Of a DNA stretch of 64,000 nucleotides, positions 18,429 to 27,683 are shown piece after piece. Under the pieces are notes generated by a model that saw only the letters and a list, made by a program, of their open reading frames with translations, was not told the DNA's origin and ran no database searches. The DNA lies in assembly GCF_002802965.1 (NCBI RefSeq), contig NZ_NXGA01000001.1, positions 1,032,744-1,096,743 on the forward strand, read 5' to 3'. The position numbers and the translations under genes are program-made. The first letter of the stretch is position 1; each line of letters starts with the position of its first letter. The DNA is from Sporolactobacillus pectinivorans (GTDB taxonomy: Bacteria; Bacillota; Bacilli; Bacillales; Sporolactobacillaceae).

Positions 18429-19493
18429 ATGGCGAAAAAGAAAATACTGGAAATTAATGAACTGGCAGTATCTTTTAAAACACATGCAGGAGAAGTACAG
18501 GCCATTCGCGGGATTGATCTGGCTTTATATAAGGGCGAGACACTCGCAATTGTCGGTGAATCCGGCTCGGGAAAATCAGTGACAGCAAGAGCAGTTATGG
18601 GCCTGCTGTCACAAAAGCAGGCAATGATCAAGAGTGGCAGCATTCTTTTTGGCGGTATGGATTTGCTGCATGTCTCTCAGAGGCAAATGCGAAAAATCCG
18701 TGGGAAAGACATTGCCATGATCTTTCAGGATCCTATGACTTCGCTGAATCCGACAATGACGATTGAGCGGCAAATTATCGAACCTTTGCGGATGCACCAG
18801 CGATTAATAAAAAGCGCAGCGAAAAAAAAAGCCGTGGAATTGCTGAAAATGGTTGGCATTCCCCAGCCGGAGATCCGGATTAAACAATATCCTCACCAAT
18901 TTTCCGGTGGAATGCGTCAAAGGGTGGTTATTGCTGTTGCATTAGCCTGTGACCCCCAAATTCTGATTGCCGATGAGCCGACCACTGCACTGGATGTCAC
19001 AATTCAGGCAAAAATTCTCGAACTATTAAATGGGCTTCAGAAAAAGACTCAGACATCTATTATTTTTATTACTCATGATTTGGGTGTTGTCGCCAATATG
19101 GCCAATCGTGTTGCGGTTATGTACGCCGGAAAAATTGTGGAAGTCGGAACGGTCGATGAAATTTTTTATAATCCGAAACATCCCTACACATGGGGATTGC
19201 TCAGTTCGATGCCGACACTGAATCTGAAAGACAAGGAATTGTATTCAATTCCCGGATCGATCCCTGATTTGATTGATCCGCCTCAGGGGGATGCATTTGC
19301 TCCGCGCAACCCCTATGCAATGAAAATTGATACAGAAGAACAACCGCCAATGTTTAAAATTTCAGAGACTCATTATGCAGCGACTTGGCTGCTTGATCCG
19401 AGAGCGCCTAAGGTTGATCCGCCTGAGGAAATTGTGCGCCGGGAGAAGATTTTTAAACAGCTGCAGGAGGCTGGTGAGATCATTGATGAGTGA
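18429..19493 (+). CDS. Peptide ABC importer ATPase (DppD/OppD-like)
   Basis: A 354-residue ATPase: Walker A GESGSGKSV, Q-loop IFQDPMTSLNP, signature FSGGMRQRVVIA, Walker B ILIADEPTTALD and H-loop ITHD. The C-terminal oligopeptide/dipeptide extension is present, but the usual run of closely spaced cysteines that binds an Fe-S cluster in many OppD/DppD proteins is not evident. ATG 18429 follows GAGGTGGAT; a TTG at 18411 is in frame but less likely. The stop overlaps the next gene's start by 8 bp. Confidence 0.93.
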   Translation: MAKKKILEINELAVSFKTHAGEVQAIRGIDLALYKGETLAIVGESGSGKSVTARAVMGLLSQKQAMIKSGSILFGGMDLLHVSQRQMRKIRGKDIAMIFQDPMTSLNPTMTIERQIIEPLRMHQRLIKSAAKKKAVELLKMVGIPQPEIRIKQYPHQFSGGMRQRVVIAVALACDPQILIADEPTTALDVTIQAKILELLNGLQKKTQTSIIFITHDLGVVANMANRVAVMYAGKIVEVGTVDEIFYNPKHPYTWGLLSSMPTLNLKDKELYSIPGSIPDLIDPPQGDAFAPRNPYAMKIDTEEQPPMFKISETHYAATWLLDPRAPKVDPPEEIVRREKIFKQLQEAGEIIDE

Positions 19494-20430
19494 GGACAGA
19501 AAGAAGTTGCTGGAAATCCGGCATCTGAAAAAGTATTTTTCTCCGGGAACCCGTAAAGAAGTCCGCGCGGTTGATGACATCTCTTTTGATATTTATGAGG
19601 GCGAGACATTTGGGCTGGTAGGAGAATCAGGATGCGGAAAATCAACTACGGGAAGAACGATTATCCAGCTTTATGATCGAACGGACGGGGAAATACTCTT
19701 TAATGGGAAAAATGTGTTTCAAATGAAGGGCGCTTCTGAACGGGATGTACTCCGGCGGGACATTCAGATGATTTTTCAGGATCCCTTTGCTTCTATTGAT
19801 CCTCATTTTACTGCGAAAGATATTATTGCAGAGGGCATGGATGTCCACCATCTATACAAGACACGGGCGGAGCGTGATCAAAAGGTCTATGATTTGCTGG
19901 AAGAGGTCGGTCTGACGCGCGAGCATGCAGAACGAAATCCTCATGAATTTTCCGGAGGCCAGAGGCAGCGGATAGGTATTGCACGAGCACTCGCCGTCAG
20001 CCCGAAACTGATTATTGCCGATGAACCGATTTCCGCACTGGATGTATCCATCCAGGCGCAGGTTGTTAACTTGTTGAAAAGGATTCAACGCCAAAAAGGA
20101 TTGACCTATTTGTTCATTGCCCATGATCTATCTATGGTTAAATATATAAGCGATCGAATTGCAGTGATGCATAAAGGCAAAATTGTTGAACTGGCTGATT
20201 CAGATGAACTCTACTGCTCTCCTCTTCATCCGTACACAAAGTCACTTCTGTCCGCCATTCCACAGCCCGATCCGATATTCGAACGAAAGCGTCAGCGCAT
20301 TGACTATCAATGGAGAGAAGAGCAGGGAGATACCGGAAAACTGTACGAAATTTCTCCTAAACATTTTGTCTTTTGTTTGGAAGATGAAATTGCGGACTAT
20401 CACCGTAAATACAATGCTTTAAAAAAATAA
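19486..20430 (+). CDS. Peptide ABC importer ATPase (DppF/OppF-like)
   Basis: A 314-residue ATPase translated from ATG 19486 overlapping the end of the DppD-like gene. Motifs: Walker A GESGCGKSTTGRT, FQDPFASIDP, signature FSGGQRQRIGIARA, Walker B LIIADEPISALD, H-loop IAHD. The C-terminal part has the HPYTKSLLSAIP segment typical of OppF/DppF. It forms the ATPase heterodimer with DppD-like. Confidence 0.93.
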   Translation: MSEDRKKLLEIRHLKKYFSPGTRKEVRAVDDISFDIYEGETFGLVGESGCGKSTTGRTIIQLYDRTDGEILFNGKNVFQMKGASERDVLRRDIQMIFQDPFASIDPHFTAKDIIAEGMDVHHLYKTRAERDQKVYDLLEEVGLTREHAERNPHEFSGGQRQRIGIARALAVSPKLIIADEPISALDVSIQAQVVNLLKRIQRQKGLTYLFIAHDLSMVKYISDRIAVMHKGKIVELADSDELYCSPLHPYTKSLLSAIPQPDPIFERKRQRIDYQWREEQGDTGKLYEISPKHFVFCLEDEIADYHRKYNALKK

Positions 20431-20446
20431 AAAGGAGGATCACGTA

Positions 20447-20833
20447 ATGCAGCTCATTGACAATTCAGGCCACGTTGAACTCATTCATGAAAATGGAAAT
20501 TGGGTTCTGCTGAGGGAACTCGGATTTTCTCCAATACAGACTGTTGTTGCTGCAACTGCTGCCTGCAGTACATATGTTTATGAAGGAATCCTTAGCAAGC
20601 AAAAAATTCCATATAAAATGATGGGCATTGATGTGGATTATGAAAGAAACACGGAGCTGGAAACCCAGCCTATTTCAAAAATATTTGTCCATTTTCACAT
20701 CAGAGTCAGTCAGAAGGATCAGACAAAAGCGACCAAAGACCTGCATCTGATTCCAAAGAACTGCCCCGTTGTTCAATCATTAAATCCATCGATAGAAATC
20801 AGCGAAACGGTAACTTTTGTGGAGGAGGTATGA
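20447..20833 (+). CDS. OsmC-family protein (paralogue 2), last gene of SAM-controlled operon
   Basis: A 128-residue OsmC/YhfA-like protein with Cys40 (AACSTYV) and Cys106 (KNCPV). AAAGGAGG is placed 8 nt before the ATG, 16 bp after the transporter ATPase, so it is almost certainly cotranscribed under the SAM riboswitch. Such proteins reduce organic peroxides or handle reactive thiol adducts. Placement with a sulfur-regulated importer suggests a role in processing an imported sulfur compound, or in protecting thiols when sulfur is scarce (inference). It is paralogous to the gene at 11892-12269. Confidence 0.87.
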   Translation: MQLIDNSGHVELIHENGNWVLLRELGFSPIQTVVAATAACSTYVYEGILSKQKIPYKMMGIDVDYERNTELETQPISKIFVHFHIRVSQKDQTKATKDLHLIPKNCPVVQSLNPSIEISETVTFVEEV

Positions 20834-20941
20834 GATTGTAGCTGACTTGTTGACTGATTAGGATGGATTTCGCCTAATAGGAATCAAAGAAGTTGATGAA
20901 AAATTTGGGATTGCCGTGAATCCGGCAAACAGTATAAAAAC

Positions 20942-20978
20942 GGAATGAGAGTTTTCTTACTCTTTGTCTGTTCATTCC
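20942..20978 (+). terminator. Possible stem-loop after the importer-OsmC operon
   Basis: GGAATGA (20942-20948) and TCATTCC (20972-20978) with a smaller internal GAG/CTC pairing. No T-run, so termination is uncertain. The 20834-21158 gap shows nothing else recognisable. Confidence 0.35.
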
Positions 20979-21158
20979 AACGTAAATTAGTGGCAATAAT
21001 GATCTTTTAAGCTCCCTCTTGTTGAAAGAAAGCTGAACGCAAAAGCCGTGCTGCTTGGTAAGATTGCCTGAGACCTGTTAAAATGGATATATAAAAACCC
21101 ATGGGACTTGCGGGCTTGAATGATTGAGCAGCACTGTCCTGAAGGGAGGATCAAGGGC

Positions 21159-22133
21159 ATGAAAGTTTTATTTTGTGTTGGAAAATCCTATTTTCCAATT
21201 CATCAAACGATGGTCAGCCAGCTTGAAGCCATTGGCGCGGAAGTGAACTGCCTGATGTTCGATCAGGCACGCAGCAAACAGAATATCATTGAAGCAATAC
21301 GTGATGCATCTGTTTATATCACTGCGGTAGCCCCCGCTGATCGTGAAGTAATTGATGCCGCGCCACAGCTTAAATACATTTTAAAAACAGGTACCGGTCT
21401 CGATAACGTTGATATTGACTATGCGACGAAAAAAGGGATTTACGTCAGTAATGCCCCTGGTGAGAACGCGACGTCGGTCGCAGAACTCGCAATCGGGTTA
21501 ATGGTCGCAATCTCAAGGAAGATCCCACAGCTGGATAAACAGACGAAAGAAGGCCACTGGCTCCACAGCAACGGGTTTGAGTGCAGTGGCAAGACTTTGG
21601 GTATTATCGGCTTTGGTTCCATCGGCATGAAAATTGCGCGGATTGCCGGTGCATTCGATATGAAAGTGATTGCCTATGGCGTGCACAAGGATTATGATGC
21701 CGCAGCCAGGTTGGGTACATCATTCGTGGAACTGGACAGGTTGCTTGCTGAATCCGATTATATTGTTGTCAGCACGTCACTGAAGAAAACCAATTATCAT
21801 CTGGTTGATGCCCGGGCCATAGATAAAATGAAATCTTCTGCGTTCCTGATCAATATTTCCCGAGGAGCACTGATTGACGAACCGGCTTTGTTTGATGCTC
21901 TGCGCCTGGAAAAAATCGGCGGGGCCGCACTTGATGTTTTCGAATCTGAGCCGCCTGCAGAACTGCTTCCCGATCTTGATAATCTGATCACCACCCCGCA
22001 TATCGGTGGAACGACAAAGGAAAGTGTCAATAGGGTAGCTCAGGTGACGGTGGAAAATATCCGCCGGTTTATTCATCATGAGCCACTGGCTTATTTGGCT
22101 AATCAAAAAGAACTTCATCACATAAAACAGTGA
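21159..22133 (+). CDS. D-isomer-specific 2-hydroxyacid dehydrogenase (NAD-dependent)
   Basis: A 324-residue oxidoreductase. The NAD-binding Rossmann core reads GKTLGIIGFGSIG at about residues 145-157. Catalytic residues are Arg in INISRGALID, Glu in FESEPP and His in TTPHIGG. The substrate domain has LKTGTGLDNVD and SNAPGENATSVAELAIGL, closest in feel to phosphoglycerate or hydroxypyruvate-type dehydrogenases, without the C-terminal ACT domain of long SerA. ATG 21159 follows AAGGGAGGA. It reduces 2-keto acids or oxidises the D-hydroxy acid. Monocistronic, ended by a strong terminator; exact substrate unknown. Confidence 0.88.
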   Translation: MKVLFCVGKSYFPIHQTMVSQLEAIGAEVNCLMFDQARSKQNIIEAIRDASVYITAVAPADREVIDAAPQLKYILKTGTGLDNVDIDYATKKGIYVSNAPGENATSVAELAIGLMVAISRKIPQLDKQTKEGHWLHSNGFECSGKTLGIIGFGSIGMKIARIAGAFDMKVIAYGVHKDYDAAARLGTSFVELDRLLAESDYIVVSTSLKKTNYHLVDARAIDKMKSSAFLINISRGALIDEPALFDALRLEKIGGAALDVFESEPPAELLPDLDNLITTPHIGGTTKESVNRVAQVTVENIRRFIHHEPLAYLANQKELHHIKQ

Positions 22134-22163
22134 AAAACGCAGACTTAGATGTCTGCGTTTTTT
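22133..22163 (+). terminator. Rho-independent terminator
   Basis: AACGCAGAC (22136-22144) and GTCTGCGTT (22151-22159) with a 6-nt loop and a T-run to 22163. Confidence 0.9.
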
Positions 22164-22595
22164 GGATCAGAAAGCATAAATTTTTTTCGCCTATTGAAGG
22201 AAAATACACGGCAAAATGTTGCAAGCACTTTGTTAGGAGCTTGATTCAGTTTTAACTTAGAGAAAAGATCTGATGAGTCACCCTTTCTGTCCAATCAGAG
22301 TCCCATATCAACGAATCCTGGAGACAATATCAATGAAAAACAGATTCGAATCAACAAAAATGGATTTTCTGTATAAATCAGACCTTTAGTGAACACTAAA
22401 AACCACTTCCTCTCGATCCTATTCTTTTTGGTTCGTTGTCCGTGAAGAAATACGCAACAACGATAAGAATATAATCAAGAAGACGTGCATTTTTCACCCA
22501 GCATTTATATATATCTCCTTCTATTCGTTTTTGCAAATTAGGAAAAAATTTTGAGAAAAGGGTAAAAAGATAATCTGAAAGTTTGATTTTCTTTA
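22164..22595. other. AT-rich intergenic region, nothing recognised
   Basis: About 430 bp upstream of the GH3 gene. No ORF with a ribosome site, no RNA motif and no clear -35/-10 pair was found; a candidate cre lies at its right end. Confidence 0.4.
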
Positions 22596-22609
22596 TGAAA
22601 ACGTTGGTA
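22596..22609 (+). promoter_or_regulatory. Candidate catabolite-responsive element (cre)
   Basis: TGAAAACGTTGGTA matches the CcpA consensus TGNAANCGNWNNCA at all but one fixed position. It lies 28 bp before the preferred GH3 start codon. Confidence 0.45.
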
Positions 22610-22636
22610 CTGTCTTCTTATGGAAAGGAGGGTATT

Positions 22637-24811
22637 TTGAAAGAACATCAACTCAGAGTTCTGCTTGAAAAACTCAGCCTGAAAGAAAAAGTCGGCCAGC
22701 TGGTACAACTAGTAAGTAATTTCTATCCGGATTTGGATGGGAAAGTGACCGGACCCATGGTGGAAATGGGCGTGACTGACGAGCTTGTGGCAAACAGCGG
22801 ATCCGTCTTGGGAGCTTCCGGAGCCAGGCAGATTAAAAAAATGCTCAGAAAACAGCTGGAAAAAAACAGGCATCATATTCCTCTTCTTGTTATGGCGGAT
22901 GTGATTCATGGGTATAAAACGATTTTTCCTATTCCGCTGGCCATGGGTTGCTCCTGGGATCCGGTTCTTGTGGAAAAAGCGGCTGAAATTTCTGCACGTG
23001 AGGCTTCTGTTTCCGGTGTCCATGTTGTTTTTGCCCCAATGGTTGACCTAGTGCGTGATCCGAGATGGGGCCGCGTGATGGAGTCGACCGGTGAAGATCC
23101 CTATCTGAATTCAGTATTCGCCAAAGCTTTCGTTAACGGTTTTCAAGGAAAGGATCTAAAGAATGATTTGAACCGGACAGCAGCCTGTGTCAAGCATTTT
23201 GCCGGCTACGGAGCGGTTGAAGGCGGGCGTGAGTATAACACAGTGAATATGTCGGAACGTCAGATGAGGCAGGATTATTTACCATCTTACAAATCAGCGC
23301 TGGATGCCGGCTGCAGGCTGATTATGACCTCTTATAATATAGTGGATGGGATCCCTGCTTCTGCGAATCAATGGCTCCTGCGCCGGGTGCTCAGGGATGA
23401 ATGGAAATTTGACGGAGTCGTTATTTCCGACCGGGATGCTGTGCGCGAATTGATCCCGCATGGGGTGGCGGAAGATGAAAAGGAAGCAGCGCTTAAGGCG
23501 GTAAAAGCCGGCGTTGATATAGAAATGATGACGCTTTGCTATACGCATCATCTAGCAGAATTGATTGATGAGAAAAGGATTCCAGAGTCACTCCTTGACG
23601 AGGCTGCGTGGCGGATTCTGAAGCTGAAAAATGATCTCGGACTTTTTGAAAATCCGTTTCGCGGTGCCGATGAAGACAGGGAAAAAGAGTTGGTTTATTG
23701 CCCTGCCCACCGTAACATGGAGAGAAAAATTGCCGAACAAAGCTGCGTTCTGCTGAAAAACAATGGTACCCTGCCTTTGAAAAAGAAGCAGAAATTGGCC
23801 ATTATCGGGCCATTCTCGAACAGCGGTGATATTCTAGGCGCCTGGTCCTGGCGTGGAGATCCGAATGCCACAGAGTCTCTCTCCGGAGCTTTCAAGTCTG
23901 AAGATGACTTTGAAATCTCTTCGGCCCGGGGTTCAGGAATTTTAGAGCGCCGGCCGGAACTGCTGAATGAAGCAGTTGAAACTGCGAATGCAGCAGATTT
24001 GTTGATCCTTGCCGTTGGAGAATCACCGCAAATGAGCGGCGAGGCATCGAGCAGAGCGGATATTAGGCTTCCGACGTGCCAACTCGAACTGATACGTGAA
24101 TTAAAAAAACAACATAAACCGATGGTAGGTGTGCTTTTTAACGGGCGGCCACTTGATCTGACCGCGTGGATCGATGACATCGATGCATTGCTGGAGGTCT
24201 GGTATCCGGGATCCGATGGAGCGCGGGCTGTTGCCAATTTGCTGACAGGGAAAGCTAACCCGTCGGGAAAACTGAGTATGTCTTTTCCAAGGACAGTCGG
24301 CCAGATTCCGGTCTATTATAATCACTACAATACTGGGCGCCCTCCATCAGAAAATCCTAATACAAAGAAATACGTTTCAAAATATATTGATTGTCCGAAT
24401 GATCCACTTTTTCCATTCGGATTTGGATTGAGTTATACAAATTTCGGTTATAGTGGACTGACTCTTTCCTCAGAAAAGGTTACAGACTCTGTGTCGATTG
24501 ATGTCAGTGTTGATGTCAGTAATACCGGAACGTTTACCGGATCAGAAGTTGTGCAGCTTTACATCCGGGATGTTACAGGCGAAGTCGTGCGCCCCCTGAA
24601 AGAATTGAAAATGTTTAAGAAGATCGTGCTTCGGCCCGGTGAATGCCAGACAGTTCGTTTTACGATTGATGAACCCATGCTTAGATATTATCACTCTGAT
24701 CTCAGTTATCGTAGTGATGAAGGCAGCTTTGAAGTTTTGGTTGGTGGTGACAGTGTCAGAACGTTGAACAAGCCGTTTAAATTAAGAAAAGTGTGGGGTG
24801 CTGATTCATGA
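22637..24811 (+). CDS. GH3 beta-glucosidase
   Basis: About 724 residues without a signal peptide. The GH3 N-domain shows KVGQLVQL, DPRWGRVMESTGEDPYL and KHFAGYG; the nucleophile is about Asp265 in VVISDRDAV. The C-domain has GPFSN, GESPQMSGEAS (candidate acid/base Glu) and EVWYPGSDGARA, and a fibronectin-III-like domain ends the protein (SNTGTFTGSEVVQLYIRD). TTG 22637 has AAAGGAGGG just upstream and gives a normal GH3 N-terminus; ATG 22595 is in frame but overlaps the candidate cre. It would release glucose from cytosolic beta-glucosides. Confidence 0.92.
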   Translation: MKEHQLRVLLEKLSLKEKVGQLVQLVSNFYPDLDGKVTGPMVEMGVTDELVANSGSVLGASGARQIKKMLRKQLEKNRHHIPLLVMADVIHGYKTIFPIPLAMGCSWDPVLVEKAAEISAREASVSGVHVVFAPMVDLVRDPRWGRVMESTGEDPYLNSVFAKAFVNGFQGKDLKNDLNRTAACVKHFAGYGAVEGGREYNTVNMSERQMRQDYLPSYKSALDAGCRLIMTSYNIVDGIPASANQWLLRRVLRDEWKFDGVVISDRDAVRELIPHGVAEDEKEAALKAVKAGVDIEMMTLCYTHHLAELIDEKRIPESLLDEAAWRILKLKNDLGLFENPFRGADEDREKELVYCPAHRNMERKIAEQSCVLLKNNGTLPLKKKQKLAIIGPFSNSGDILGAWSWRGDPNATESLSGAFKSEDDFEISSARGSGILERRPELLNEAVETANAADLLILAVGESPQMSGEASSRADIRLPTCQLELIRELKKQHKPMVGVLFNGRPLDLTAWIDDIDALLEVWYPGSDGARAVANLLTGKANPSGKLSMSFPRTVGQIPVYYNHYNTGRPPSENPNTKKYVSKYIDCPNDPLFPFGFGLSYTNFGYSGLTLSSEKVTDSVSIDVSVDVSNTGTFTGSEVVQLYIRDVTGEVVRPLKELKMFKKIVLRPGECQTVRFTIDEPMLRYYHSDLSYRSDEGSFEVLVGGDSVRTLNKPFKLRKVWGADS

Positions 24812-24884
24812 TGGGTAAGAATACTAACTTATGCCTCAGAAACGTTTAGACAGCCACGCAAACTTTTGGATGTCCTTTTATTCA

Positions 24885-24914
24885 CCGCCTGTCATTTTGC
24901 AGGCGGCATTTTGG
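24885..24914 (+). terminator. Probable terminator after GH3 gene
   Basis: CCGCCTG (24885-24891) pairs with CAGGCGG (24900-24906), followed by CATTTTGG, so the U-tract is short. Confidence 0.55.
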
Positions 24915-25069
24915 GGTGCGTGTACCAGGAAAAACGAGGCGGAGCTGTGGAAAGTCGATAAGCGATAAGGTATGCTTAATTTGGCTATCCTGTACGCTAC
25001 ACACATAGTCGCAGGTGGCTCATTTTGATCCTGATGATACAGCAATTTTTAATTGAATGAGGTGGCATC

Positions 25070-26539
25070 ATGACAGAATTCGATACTTATTTGAAAAGTG
25101 CACCGACTCAACTCTTTATTGGTGGCCAATGGGTGGACGCTGAGAACGGTGAGAAAGATGAAGTCGTCAACCCGGCAACCGGACAGGTGATTGCCCGCGT
25201 CGCCCGTGGAGGTGCAGCTGATACGGAAAAAGCGATTGCGGCGGCGAACCTGGCTTTTCTTGAATGGTCGGAAACACCGGCTGATCAGCGGGCGCAGATT
25301 ATGCGGACGATTGCTGATCTGATTGTTGCCGATGCTGACAGGCTGGCCGCGATTATGACTATTGAGCAGGGAAAACCGCTGGCTCAGGCAAAGGGTGAAG
25401 TGCTCGCCGGTGCAGAGAGTGTCCGCTGGTATGCGGAAGAATTGCGTCGCATTTATGGTGAAACGGTTCCTGGACCGAACGGGCAGCTGTTCCTCGTGCA
25501 GAAAGAACCGCTGGGGGTTGTCGGAGCGATTACACCGTGGAACTTTCCTTCTTCGATGATCACGCGGAAAATTTCCCCGGCAATCGCTGCAGGAAATACA
25601 ATCGTTCTTAAGCCGTCTCCGGAAACACCGCTCTCTGCTACTGCTCTGATGGCGATATTTCAGAAAGGCGGGCTTCCGGACGGCGTCGTCAATCTGGTTA
25701 CAGGTGATGCACCTGCGATTGGCAGGGTACTGACACAAAGTAATGCTGTGAGAAAAATTGCTTTTACCGGATCAACGGCAGTCGGCAAGTTGCTCTTCGG
25801 CCAGTCTGCTGAAACAGTGAAAAAAGTCTCGCTTGAACTGGGCGGACACGCTCCGTTTATTGTTTTTGCAGATGCGCCTGTTGAAAAAGTCGTTGCTGAT
25901 CTGGTCAGTTCCAAATTCAGGAACAACGGTCAGGTCTGCACGTCCCCAAACCGGATTTTTGTTCATCAGTCGATTGTGGAAACATTTACAACTCAGCTCG
26001 CAGCTGCCGTAAGACAGGTGAAAGTCGGCTATGGGCTTGAGGACGGTGTGGATGCCGGTCCGCTGATCCGGGAGGACGCGATTGCGAAAATTGACCGTCA
26101 AATTGCAGACGCCGTTGCTAAAGGGGCAAAGCTTGCGACTGGCGGCAAACGGCTGACAGACGGCGCTTTTGCGGAAGGATACTTCTATGCACCGACTGTT
26201 CTGACTGGTGTCACAAATAAAATGGAAATATTTTATGAAGAAACATTCGGACCGGTGATCCCGGTCATCACATTTTCCGGTACCGATGAAGTGATCGCCA
26301 TGGCGAATGACACTGCATACGGGCTTGCCAGCTACTTTTATACAGCAGATCTGAAACGGATCGCTAAGGTCAGCAAAAAACTCCAGTATGGCATGGTCGG
26401 CGTCAACAGCAATACGGTTGCATATACGCAGGCACCGTTCGGCGGTGTAAAGCATTCGGGATTGGGCCGTGAGAACGGGCACCAGGGCATTGAAGAGTAT
26501 GTGAATGTGAAATTTATCAATCTGAAATATGACTTTTAA
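25070..26539 (+). CDS. Aldehyde dehydrogenase, succinate-semialdehyde (GabD) type
   Basis: A 489-residue NAD(P)-dependent aldehyde dehydrogenase. GabD/class landmarks: ITPWNFPSSMITRK (cofactor and catalytic Asn), KPSPETPLSA, FTGSTAVGK, catalytic Glu256 in SLELGGHAP and catalytic Cys290 in NNGQVCTSPNR, then ETFGPVIPV and PFGGVKHSGLGRE. Most similar in layout to succinate-semialdehyde dehydrogenases, though glycolaldehyde/lactaldehyde enzymes share these blocks. No GABA transaminase is adjacent. A link to putrescine catabolism is possible but unsupported. GAGGTGG precedes the ATG. Transcribed alone. Confidence 0.87.
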   Translation: MTEFDTYLKSAPTQLFIGGQWVDAENGEKDEVVNPATGQVIARVARGGAADTEKAIAAANLAFLEWSETPADQRAQIMRTIADLIVADADRLAAIMTIEQGKPLAQAKGEVLAGAESVRWYAEELRRIYGETVPGPNGQLFLVQKEPLGVVGAITPWNFPSSMITRKISPAIAAGNTIVLKPSPETPLSATALMAIFQKGGLPDGVVNLVTGDAPAIGRVLTQSNAVRKIAFTGSTAVGKLLFGQSAETVKKVSLELGGHAPFIVFADAPVEKVVADLVSSKFRNNGQVCTSPNRIFVHQSIVETFTTQLAAAVRQVKVGYGLEDGVDAGPLIREDAIAKIDRQIADAVAKGAKLATGGKRLTDGAFAEGYFYAPTVLTGVTNKMEIFYEETFGPVIPVITFSGTDEVIAMANDTAYGLASYFYTADLKRIAKVSKKLQYGMVGVNSNTVAYTQAPFGGVKHSGLGRENGHQGIEEYVNVKFINLKYDF

Positions 26540-26573
26540 ACTTCTATATGGAAAAGATAGCAGACCTGCTCTT

Positions 26574-26617
26574 AGCACCCTTCAGGAATAGTAACGACGG
26601 AAGGGTGTTATTTTTTA
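26574..26617 (+). terminator. Rho-independent terminator
   Basis: CACCCTTC (26576-26583) pairs with GAAGGGTG (26600-26607), followed by TTATTTTTT. In 26618-26852 only a TATAAT (about 26655) stands out. Confidence 0.8.
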
Positions 26618-26852
26618 AGAACGAGAGGGTATAACGTTCACAAAAATATCATGTATAATAAAAAGGGGCTGTGCTGAAATATAGCAAAGAAACTGCAAAA
26701 CAATGAACTTGAAAAATACAAAAAGTCTAGTTGTCTGCCGATTCCATTGTTAAAATGGATCTCAGATAGCTGGGCTTTTTGGTTACAGCATGATTTAAAA
26801 GTGACATGCGCGATTTCCGAAATTTTTGTATGATTTTACAAAGTGTTTGTCC

Positions 26853-27557
26853 TTAGTCACGCTGCACAGGCGTATACAAAACGATCTGATCATTGTTGTA
26901 CAACGTTTCAGATATATTAAAGATGATACTGCTTTTGAGGTAATTAATTTCCCGGATCATCAGACTTGAGGATCCTTTTTGTACATTTAGATGTTCACAT
27001 TCTTCATCGGTTAGAGGCTTAACTGAAATGTACTCATCTGAGAAGCGTATTTCCAATTTAAGGTCATTTTCAATATAAGAATAGATCGAGTTTTTCGCGA
27101 TGTCTTCGTTCAGGTATTTGATAATATTTTTATTGTAATAAGAATCTTCGATTGAAAGAGGATGGTTATCAATAAATCGTAATCGTTTGACCCGATAAAT
27201 CGGCGTGCCGATGTCACACGAGAAATTGCTGGCTAACTTTTTATCAGCGCTGATCAGACCGAAATTCAATAGTTTAGAGGTGATGCTATGTTCCGGCAAC
27301 ACTCTACTGAGACCGATTTTCACAGCTAAATTAAGAACATTTCTGTCTCCAATGGTTTTTTTATTGATGTAAAGGCCACTGCCCTGAATTTTGTGAATAT
27401 ACCCCTGTTTGACCAGAATGTTAATGGCACTCCGAATCGTGTTTCTGCTTACACTATACATTTCTAAAAGCTCTTTCTCTGTAGGTAATTTCTTCCCGAA
27501 CGCATGAGCACGTATTTTTCTTTGCATGTCCTCAGCCACTTCTTTATATTTCGCCAC
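26853..27557 (-). CDS. GntR-family regulator with UTRA domain
   Basis: A 234-residue regulator. The winged helix covers about residues 1-70 (KLPTEKELLEMYSVSRNTIRSAINILVKQGYIHKIQGSG), and the HutC/UTRA effector domain follows (IYRVKRLRFIDNHPLSIEDSYYN). GTG 27557 is selected because GGAGGG lies 6 nt before it. It is divergent from a cellobiose-type PTS operon, and a large inverted repeat sits at the PTS promoter, so it is the likely local repressor responding to a phosphorylated sugar, as do TreR- and BglR-type proteins. Confidence 0.9.
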   Translation of the reverse strand: MAKYKEVAEDMQRKIRAHAFGKKLPTEKELLEMYSVSRNTIRSAINILVKQGYIHKIQGSGLYINKKTIGDRNVLNLAVKIGLSRVLPEHSITSKLLNFGLISADKKLASNFSCDIGTPIYRVKRLRFIDNHPLSIEDSYYNKNIIKYLNEDIAKNSIYSYIENDLKLEIRFSDEYISVKPLTDEECEHLNVQKGSSSLMIREINYLKSSIIFNISETLYNNDQIVLYTPVQRD

Positions 27558-27631
27558 TTTGATCCCTCCATATAATTCAACTAATACCATAAATTGTTTG
27601 AGTAAAGCAATGATATTATGAAAATAATTTA

Positions 27632-27671
27632 TTTATTGGTACTTGATTAATTGGTACCAATAAATTATACT
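27632..27671 (+). promoter_or_regulatory. PTS operon promoter with overlapping GntR operator
   Basis: TTGATT (27643-27648), 17-bp spacer, TATACT (27666-27671). An 11-bp perfect inverted repeat (TTTATTGGTAC at 27632-27642; GTACCAATAAA at 27654-27664) straddles this promoter, and its right arm forms a second palindrome ATTGGTACCAAT (27650-27661). The repeated GGTACC-centred half-sites are the probable operator of the divergent GntR regulator. Confidence 0.75.
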
Positions 27672-27683
27672 GTATTTGTTAAA

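Noticed and set aside
18429-19493. Fe-S cluster in the DppD-like ATPase
   Set aside because: The closely spaced C-terminal cysteines expected for the cluster are not present in the sequence.
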